Shown here piece by piece: positions 16,550 to 25,800 of a DNA stretch of 64,000 nt. The position numbers and the translations under genes were made by a program. Each line of letters starts with the position of its first letter. The stretch's first letter is position 1. This stretch comes from Bacteroidia bacterium. Its GTDB lineage: Bacteria; Bacteroidota; Bacteroidia; Chitinophagales; Chitinophagaceae. The stretch spans positions 94,444 through 158,443 of the forward strand of contig JAUHYD010000012.1 of the NCBI GenBank assembly GCA_030426665.1, given 5' to 3'. The notes beneath the pieces are model-generated. The model saw only the letters and a program-made list of their open reading frames with translations. It did not search any database and was not told the origin of the DNA.

Positions 16550-18934
16550 TTATTGTTTAACGAACTTTTTGACAATACTTCCGTTCTCCCCTTTGATGAT
16601 AGCGTAATAAAGGCCTGATGGTAGTGTCTTAATATCGATATTAGTTTTATTGTCGTCAAGTGATTGTTGCAAAAGTACCTGTCCTATACTGTTCGAAATG
16701 CTTATTGAACCATTTGTGCTGGCTTCTGTTTTTATCGTTAATAAGTCTGTCGCAGGGTTAGGGAACAGCTCTGCTTCAAGGGCTTTTGCATTTAGGTTGT
16801 TGATAATAGTAGGTGTTCCAATTAAGTCGGTGGCAGTATTTGTCATTACTACTTCATTGTCGTCAAAGTAAATGCCAACTCTATTGGGAATAAATGTTCC
16901 GGGAGGCACGTCTTCTCGAGTTCTGATATTGAAAATAACCATGCCCTGACACAGGTTGTGATGTGAGCTGTCCGGAAGCATGATGTTTGGGAAATCAAAT
17001 TTTACAATGTTTTGTCCGTCCACCTTACGAATTGCAATATTCATGGTTGCCGTCGCCATTTCTGTCTTCAAGGTACTTATATCTAGAAACTCAGACAGCG
17101 TGTCCATGATGTGGATGTTGTGAGCCGTATCGTTGCCGTCATTTTCAAACATTACAGTGTATTGCAATGTTGTTCCGGATGTAATAATACCGGAGGGTAT
17201 CACGGAGATTTCGTTGGGGTCGTACGAAGACTTTACGGTGTCTACACGCACAGTATTGTTGTTGGTTGTGTCGACATCTTCAGATGTAGGGTTGACGCTG
17301 ATACTTGTATGTACTGTATCCCCGGGAAGAAGCCACGTTCCAAGGCTGTATAGTGTTATAGATATCAGGTCCGGTGCAGGTCTCATTGACGAAACAGTGT
17401 CAAAGTTCCACGTAATGGTGTTTCCCGAAATCGATGCAGGAGTTGGCTCTGCCGACCGGAATGTGTATTTCGGGCTAAAGTTTACTTTCACCGTAGGGTT
17501 AACGACTGTGCCAAATGAGTTTGAGATTTGCACCAGAGTATTCGCCATGTGCCTGCCACAACGCATTGATGAACTTTGAGTGAGGTCGTAGTCAAAACTA
17601 ACCGTACTATTCATTCCAAAATATTTGGTGGTGTATGTGTTCACAGTGTCCCTAATGGTCTCGTAGATTACGCCACTCGAAGGGCAGGCTTGCGTTACCC
17701 CGGCGAGAGTTGATAATACTCTAAAAGCATATACAGTTCCGGTAGGGCCGAGCGCACGGTAGTACAGTCCTCCCGTTGTTGATATGGTGTCTATGTGCTG
17801 TCCGTTTGAATCAATTTGAATTGTGACTGGAATATATGAAAAGTGCTCATCTCCGTCTAACGTGCAGTTGTGATTATTGTCTACATACATTTTTATTGGT
17901 ATCGTTTTGCAATGCATGTATTCGTAGTCAAATGCGATCGAATCAACTAATGTGCTCCCTCTGAACAATTTTTGTTTAACCCGGTATGTTCCCGGGAAGT
18001 CGTAGTTGTGATATATGTGTGCAGTTACTGCTCCACCAAAAAGGGTGCTGTTATAGGTGCCGTCGCCGAAAGCAGTTGTTGCGTTATATGTTGCAGACGT
18101 ACCACATGCAGCTATATAGAAGTCTACGTCTGAACAGGTAGTGTCTGCGTCATTATTTACTATGTGGTCGCTAATGCCGTTAGAAACAACACTTCCGCCA
18201 CTTATCGTGCATCCTAAATACGTATATGTGAAAGTGGTCGCTCCTATGGACAGTGGAATAATTACACCTGTAGTCGGATTAATTGTTGCAATTCCCGGAG
18301 CAGAACTGCTCCACGTTCCTCCGGTTGGGGCGCAGCTTGCCGTGCTTAGTCCTCCTCCCAGACATAATGTCGGTGGGAAAGAAGCAACTCTGATAGGACG
18401 TACATAAACCGTGTCTTTCGAATAGCATCCGGTAGGAAGTGTGTATTTTATTATGTCTGTGTCATCTATCCCGCCGGTCCCGTATACGTCATACAAAATA
18501 CCTGTTGATGAGATAGTATCAAACCCGGTTGACACACATGACCAGACACCACCGGAGGTGGCACAGGTCAGCGTCACTGAATGTACACCAGTTCCATTAC
18601 AAATAGCCGGTGGTCCTATGATAGGAGCAGGAAGCGGGTTCACTGTTACTAATTTGTTTACTGCTTCGGCGCCCACCGTATAGGTAACTGTAACAACACT
18701 TGAGGTACTTACGGAGCCGCCGACCAGGACTGCCGAGCTGCTAGTGCTTCCCGAGCTGCCGGTAATGGTGGCAATAGTAGTAGACGAAACAGTCCAGGTG
18801 CCCCCGGGTGTTGCGTTGGTTAGAATCAGCGCAGAGGCGCTGCAGACATTACTTGGACCCGAAATAGGAGTTAATGCTGCAAATGCGTTGAACGATAAAA
18901 CTACAGCAGATATTACTAGTAGCAGATTTTTCAT
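16550..18934 (-). CDS. Secreted multidomain protein with T9SS sorting domain
   Basis: A 794-residue protein with a signal peptide (about 1-19). Residues 20-260 hold about three Ig-like modules of the PISGPSNVC...GGTWTVSS...GC type shared with the giant protein. Next is a PKD-like region near 285-345. A DUF11/DUF7619-like repeat region around 460-690 contains YDPNEISVIPSG and LQYTVMFENDGNDTAHNI. The last 80 residues are a T9SS type A sorting domain (LFPNPATDLLTIKT ... SGLYYAIIKG ... VKKFVKQ). It should cross the outer membrane through T9SS and be attached or released there. It is divergent from the giant protein gene, across an 876-base AT-rich gap. Confidence 0.9.
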   Translation of the reverse strand: MKNLLLVISAVVLSFNAFAALTPISGPSNVCSASALILTNATPGGTWTVSSTTIATITGSSGSTSSSAVLVGGSVSTSSVVTVTYTVGAEAVNKLVTVNPLPAPIIGPPAICNGTGVHSVTLTCATSGGVWSCVSTGFDTISSTGILYDVYGTGGIDDTDIIKYTLPTGCYSKDTVYVRPIRVASFPPTLCLGGGLSTASCAPTGGTWSSSAPGIATINPTTGVIIPLSIGATTFTYTYLGCTISGGSVVSNGISDHIVNNDADTTCSDVDFYIAACGTSATYNATTAFGDGTYNSTLFGGAVTAHIYHNYDFPGTYRVKQKLFRGSTLVDSIAFDYEYMHCKTIPIKMYVDNNHNCTLDGDEHFSYIPVTIQIDSNGQHIDTISTTGGLYYRALGPTGTVYAFRVLSTLAGVTQACPSSGVIYETIRDTVNTYTTKYFGMNSTVSFDYDLTQSSSMRCGRHMANTLVQISNSFGTVVNPTVKVNFSPKYTFRSAEPTPASISGNTITWNFDTVSSMRPAPDLISITLYSLGTWLLPGDTVHTSISVNPTSEDVDTTNNNTVRVDTVKSSYDPNEISVIPSGIITSGTTLQYTVMFENDGNDTAHNIHIMDTLSEFLDISTLKTEMATATMNIAIRKVDGQNIVKFDFPNIMLPDSSHHNLCQGMVIFNIRTREDVPPGTFIPNRVGIYFDDNEVVMTNTATDLIGTPTIINNLNAKALEAELFPNPATDLLTIKTEASTNGSISISNSIGQVLLQQSLDDNKTNIDIKTLPSGLYYAIIKGENGSIVKKFVKQ

Positions 18935-19810
18935 AAAGTAGTGTATTTTTTATTAATGGGACGCGTATGATAGACAGTGCAATTGACAATTTCGGTTGGG
19001 AAATTTATGTATTAAATTAATGATAAAATGTTGTGTGCTGCCATTTGAGTGTAGCGTCATTTTATTATATTGACTTTTTGTTGCTAGTCTTATTTTGTAC
19101 ACAATATAGTTATTGACTATGTACTACACTTTTCGCAGATTGTGTGGATGTTTCTGATTATGTTGCGAAACATTGAAGTTTTGTAATTATAATTCTCTCT
19201 GCCGATTGGGTGGGTCAGGAGCGGGATTTTGTATTTAGTTGTTTGGTATATATTGTTGTGGTTAAACTTGTAATGTTTTTTTATTTTTAATTGAGTTATG
19301 CGGCATGCTTTTTGCGTAGATTTTTATTTCAAATCAATACAGGGTTTGTCGTTTCGTTAATTTGCTGTTGTTTTTTTATTTTGAAATAATATGTATCTTT
19401 TTATAAATGGAGTTGTCTTGTTAAGTTATTTTATTGTTTTGTTCTTATTTTAATACAGTAATTCAGGATTTTTTCTCCTTGAGAGTGGTTGCTTTTTGCT
19501 GAAAATCAGTTTAAAATGACAATTTTTCTGACTCAAATAAAAGTATTTTATTTATAAGTATGTAAATATTTTTTTTATTACGTTGGCGATTTGAATGTAA
19601 TTTTATTTTGTTAAATTTGCCTGCAAACCGTATTGTTATAATTGTTTTAAAGCGTTTAAAATTTTTATTTTTCGGTAGTTATTGTTCTTGTAGTAAGTTA
19701 TATGCCGGTGGAAGCTAAGTAGTGCTTTTGCTTGCAATACTTATATTAGAGCGATAAAATTGCTGATAAAACGAAGTTTTAAGTAAATATATTTTTAAAA
19801 TCGTCTGTTT
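18935..19810. other. AT-rich intergenic region between two T9SS cargo genes
   Basis: About 876 bases with long T and A runs and no credible gene on either strand. One good promoter for the giant protein gene lies at 19591-19619. The remaining 700 bases show no RNA gene or repeat that I can recognise; they presumably also hold the promoter of the minus-strand gene. Confidence 0.7.
19591..19619 (+). promoter_or_regulatory. Promoter of giant Ig-like protein gene
   Basis: TTG (19591-19593), an 18-base spacer and TAAATTTG (19612-19619) fit the Bacteroidota consensus. The start of transcription would be near 19626, leaving an AT-rich leader of about 185 bases before the ATG at 19811. Confidence 0.65.
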
Positions 19811-22800
19811 ATGAGAAAGATTTATCTTGCATTGTTACTTCTGGCGACGGGATTGTTTATTACCGGTAAGTCATACGCCCAACCGAGTATAACTTATACT
19901 CCCGTTTCTCCTTCATGTGTCGGAAGTGATGTAAGTATCAATGGTGTAACCATCGCAGATGGTACCGGTGTTACAATTGCCGGAGCAAATAAACCTAGAG
20001 TTTATTTCCGAAAGAGTACAGGTTCTTGGATGTCTTCTCCCGGTACATTGGTAAGCGGCGACGGAACAAGCGGAACGTGGGACTTTACAATATCGGCATC
20101 AATGTTAGGCGGTTTGGCAGCTACCAATACTTTATTATACTACGTTGTTGCAGAAAGTGGCGGCGGCGTGACAGCTGAACCTGGTGCCGGTTTTTCTGCG
20201 ACTGATGTTAATACAATCACTAGCCACCCATCATCGCCAAATTCGTTTGTTGTAAGTAGCTATCCTTCTGTCGCAGGTCTTTATGCTACTCCCAATTTCA
20301 TATGCGTTGGAAATGAATTTACGTTGTCAACACCTCCAACGGTGGGTACCGGCGCAATTGTATCATATAATTGGACAGGTCCTAATGGATATAGTACAAC
20401 TTCCACTACACCATCCGTTGTCTTAACGCCAACAACAACTGCTGCTACGGGCATGTACTATGTTAGTGTTACATATGAGGGTGATGGCTGTACTAGTGGA
20501 ACTAGAAATGCGCCTGCTACCGTTTATCCGGCTCTGCCTGGAATTAGCGGAGCGTCTGAGGTTTGTGAAGGTGCAACTTCCTCGTATGTTATCGGCACTA
20601 CCGGAGGTACATTTGTCAGTAGCGATCCTTCTATAGCTTCTATTAATTATGTTAATGGTACTTTGACCGGTGTATCTGCCGGAGAAGTTACTATATCTTA
20701 TATAAAGGGGACTTGTTTTGTTACTAAGGATGTTACAATTAATGCGGTTCCTTCGGCAATTGCAGGAGATCCATATGTATGTTTGGGTAGCACTTCCGCT
20801 TTGAGTAATGCGAGCCCGGGCGGACTATGGTCTAGCGATATTCCTGCTATTGCTTCGGTAGATGGCGTTGGGCTAATGACCGGGAATGCCATTGGTACGA
20901 CTGTTGTCAGCTACACGTTCCCTACTGGTTGTGCCGCTACATTGGACGTGTCCGTTAATGTTGTTCCGGCTCCGTTGACTGGTATTATGGAGGTGTGTGA
21001 AGGTTCGACTACAAATTTGGCCAGCTCTCCCTATGGCGGTACGTGGTCTAGCGGTAATACGGCAGTAGCCAGTGTGGGTTTAAGTTCGGGCTCTGTTGCA
21101 GGTGTGGCAGCAGGAACAGCTACTATTAGTTATGTTGTTGGCGGAGTTACAGGTTGTGTTGCAACAGATGTAGTAACTGTCAATCCTCTTCCTGCACCGA
21201 TTACCGGGTCTACTTCGGTTTGCTTTGGGTCAACCACTTCACTTAGTAGTATGACAGCGGGAGGAACATGGTCTTCTGGCAATTTGTTGCTTGCTTCAGT
21301 TGATGCCTCAGGAATAGTTTCTGCCTATGGCGTTGGTACCGTTCCTGTTAGTTATACGCTTGGTACCGGATGTGCGAGGTCTGTTAATGTTGTTGTAAAT
21401 GCAACTCCGCCGGCAATTGCGCTACCACATGAGGTATGTGTTGGTTCCAATTTGTATATGTCTGGTGTATCGGGTACATGGAGTAGTAGTGATCCATCGA
21501 CAGCAACGATTACACCGACAACAGCGGTTGTTACCGGTGTTTCTGCAGGAACAGTTATTATTAGTAATATCAATACGCTGGGTTGTTATCGCACTGCCGT
21601 TTATACAGTTAATCCTGTTCCCGCAGCAATAACCGGTGACGCTATTGTATGTACGGGCACAACGCATCCATATTCAAATGTTACACCAGGTGGTTTGTGG
21701 ACATCTTCAAATTCTTCTGTTTTATCAATAGTTGCAGCAACTGGTGAAGGAACAAGTGGTATCGCTGGTATCACTTCAATCAGGTATACACTTGGAACTG
21801 GCTGTTCTTCATCTTATTCCGTAACGGTTAGTAACACACCAGGGCCAATATTAGGACCAAATTCACTTTGTGTTGGTGGGCTGATTACCGTTACCAATAG
21901 CCTTCCTTCAGGTACATGGTCAAGCGATAATACTGCTGTAGCAACTATCGCGCCAATCACGGGCGCAATTAATGGTGTTAGTGCAGGTACTGCAAATATC
22001 ACATATACTTCGGCCGCAGGTTGTATAAGAAGTAAAGAAATTACTGTGTTTCCTAATCCACCGGCAATCACCGGAACAATGGAGGTTTGTCAAGGTTTGA
22101 GTACCGTATTAGCAAATGGCGCTACGGGTGGGGTATGGTATTCCAGTGCTACCGGTATCGCAACTATTAATTCAGTTTCCGGCACAGTAGTTGGTGTTTC
22201 CGGTGGTACTGCAACAATGTATTATCAGTTGCCGACTGGTTGTAGAACATCGTCAGACTTTACGGTTAATCCGACACCGGCTGCAATCTCAGGTTCTTCG
22301 GCCATTTGTTTAGGTAGCACTGCTAGCTTCACTTCTACAACGCCTGGCGGGATTTGGAGCTCAGGAAACCCCGCCGTTGGCACGGTTAGTGGTAGTGGAG
22401 TTTTGACTGGTGTTGCGGTTGGAACGACGCGCATTTCTTACACAACAAGCTCTGGCTGCACTACTTCGAAAATTGTTACAGTTAACGCTCTTCCGTCGTC
22501 GATTGCAGGTTCTTTGGTAGTTTGTTCGGGAAGTACAACTGTTCTGACAAATTTAACAACCGGAGGAGCTTGGTCTAGTTCTGATTTAGGTGTTGCATCT
22601 GTAAATGCATTTGGTACTGTCAGCGGAGTATCTGCTGGCATTGCGAATATAACTTATACGCTTTCAAGTTCATGTTATACTACAGCAGCGGTTACGGTAA
22701 ACCCGATTCCGGATGCAATAACCGGCTCGATGGTTGCGTGCATGGGCGACGTATCTGTATTGAGTACTTCCTCTACCGGCGGAACATGGAATAGCAGTTC

Positions 22801-25800
22801 TCCTGCTGTTGCTACCGTCGATGCGTCTGGTACGGTTACTGCCCTTGCTCCGGGAACGAGCGTGATAGCTTACACTTATGGTTCCGGTTGTGAGACGTCG
22901 ACCGTGTTTACAGTAAACGCTCCGGCGTCTACAATTTCAGGTTTTGCTTCAGTTTGTGAAGGGCTCACAGGAACTCTTTATTCAACTCCCGGCGGTGGAA
23001 GTTGGTCAACTAGCAATCCATCAGTTGCTACAGTGTCTGGCGGTGTATTTACGGGCATCGGCGCTGGAACTTGTACGATATCTTACACCTTGGGTACAGG
23101 CTGTTCTTCTACCAGGGAAGTAACAGTTACACCTTCACCGGTAAGCTCTACCGGTAACCTGAATGTGTGTATAGGCGGGACTTCTACATTGAGCAATGCT
23201 ACTGGTGGTGGCGATTGGACAAGTAGTAATTCAGCAATAGCTTCTGTTGACCCTACAACGGGTGTGGTTACAGGTGTTAATGTAGGGGTTGCAAATATAA
23301 CCTACACGTTATCGACAGGCTGCAGAACTATTAGTTCTGTAACTGTTAATGGTTCCCCGGCAACAATTTCCGGTACTGCCACCACATGTATAGGTTCAGC
23401 GACAACTTTGGCCTGCAGTACGGTTGGCGGCTCTTGGTCGAGCAGTAACACTACTGTTGCGACCGTCGGTACTGGTTCAGGTGTTGTTTTGGGGCTGTCA
23501 GAGGGTGCAACGATAATTACTTATACTGTAGGAGCTACTGGTTGTTACCGCACTCGTACAGTTAATGTCTTCCCTGTTCCTGCAGCGATAACCGGTCCGA
23601 CAGAAGTGTGTGCTGGTTTGTCAATTACACTTGCCAGTGCTACTTTGGGTGGCTTGTGGTCGAGTGGAAATACAGCAGTAGCTACCGTTGGTGCTGTTTC
23701 TGGTGTTGTTTCAGGGCTTTCCTCCGGAAATGTGAATATGACGTACACTATGGCTTCGGGCTGTAGTGTTGCTAGAGCAGTAACAGTCAATCCTCTTCCG
23801 GCGGCCCTTACCGGATCTTCTTCGGTATGTGTGGGCGCAACCACAGTTTTTTCGTCTACGACTTCCGGCGGAACGTGGAGTAGCAGCAATAATTTGATTG
23901 CGACCGTTGGTACGAATGGCTTGATTACCGGTGTATCTAATGGTTCAGCTTTTATTACTTACTCGACAGGGTCGGGTTGCTTCATCGTTAGGGCTGTAAA
24001 TGTAAACTCGCTTCCTTCTCCGATTGCCGGTAATCTTTCGTTGTGTGAAGGTGCTACGACAAATCTTAGTAGCCTATCTCCCGGTGGTACCTGGACGAGT
24101 TCGAGTGTAGTCGTTGCAACCATCGGTTATACTTCCGGCATAGTTTCGGGAATAAACGGAGGAACTTCGACAATAACCTATACAACTTCTTCAGGTTGCA
24201 CCGTTACTGCAATTGTAACAGTTAACACAATTCCTACATCAATATCAGGAATCACAACTCTTTGTATGGGGTCTTCGTCAACCCTTAGCAGCTTAACGGC
24301 TGGCGGTTCGTGGAGTTCTAGCAATCCTTTGATTGCATCAATTGGAGCAGGCTCTGGGATTGTGACTGGAAATGCGGTTGGAAGTGCTCTTATTACTTAT
24401 TTGTTGCCAACGGGCTGTCGTACTACAACACCTGTGACAGTCGGACCTGTGCCAGCCAATATAACCGGAGTTGCGGTGGTTTGTGAGGGCGGTACAACAA
24501 CACTTACAAGTGTTAGTGGCGGTGGTAGTTGGAGCAGTGAGGATAATACGATTGCTACCATAAATTCTGCCGGATTGGTTAATGGTATTAGTTCAGGAAC
24601 TGTGGTAATAAGTTATACAACTGCAATCGGTTGTGCTAAGACACGTATTGTTACTGTTAACGCACTTCCTGATCCTATTGGCGGTTCTGCTGCAGTTTGT
24701 GCCGGTAATACAACAACGCTTACGAATGCGACCTCAGGCGGTGTATGGCAGAGTAGTAATGCTTCTGTTGCAACAATAGATGTTACTACGGGTGATTTGA
24801 ATGGTTTAGCGCCGGGTACATGTATTATTTCGTACTCAATGCCAACTGGTTGTCGTACGTTCGTAGTCGCTACTGTTTATCCATTACCAACGCCAATTAC
24901 CGGTCTTACCAATATATGTACTGGGTCTTCAGTGTTGTTGTCTAACGGAACTGCAGATGGTATCTGGTCATCAGACAACGGTTCTATTACCGTTATTGAA
25001 CCAGGTACGGGACTTCTAACAGGAACAGGCCCTGGTATTGATACAGTACGTTACACTGTTACCGGTGGTTGTCAGGCACTTATTACTGTGACTGTTACAC
25101 CTGCACCCCCACCGATTTCGGGTGATTTGAATCTTTGTGCAGGAGAAACATCGTTACTGACAAACCCTGTTGCAGGTGGTAGTTGGAGTAGCAGTAACCC
25201 CACTGTAGCAACAATTGATTTGGGTAGCGGCTTGTTGACTTCTCTCACAGAAGGTTCTACAACGGTTACATATACGCTTGGCGCAGGATGTAAGGTTTTT
25301 GCACCTGTTAACGTGAATCGTGCACCATCACCTATTACCGGCCCTACTGAAGTTTGTATGGGGCATACCGTTACACTTTACAACTCAGTAGCTGACGGTA
25401 CATGGAGTAGTACAGATGCATCAGTTGCATCGGTGTTTGCTACAACCGGTATTGTTACCGGTGTTGCAAATAATACCGTAACTATTAAATATGAATTGCC
25501 TGGTGGTTGTTTTGCGTCATTTGCCATGACTGTTAACGCTACGCCGCCACCAATCGGAGGTATTGATAGCGTATGTAAAGGTTTGACGACAACACTGACA
25601 AATTCCCTCTCTAGTGGTATTTGGACTTCAAGTGACCCTTCAATTGCACCGGTTGATTTGTTTACCGGCGTAGTTACCGGCGTTAACGATGGTACAGCTA
25701 CCATTTCTTATACATTGTTGGGTACCGGTTGTTATAGAAGAACGGAAGTGACTGTTAACCCAACACCGGAACCTATTACAGGTACAACAAACGTTTGCGT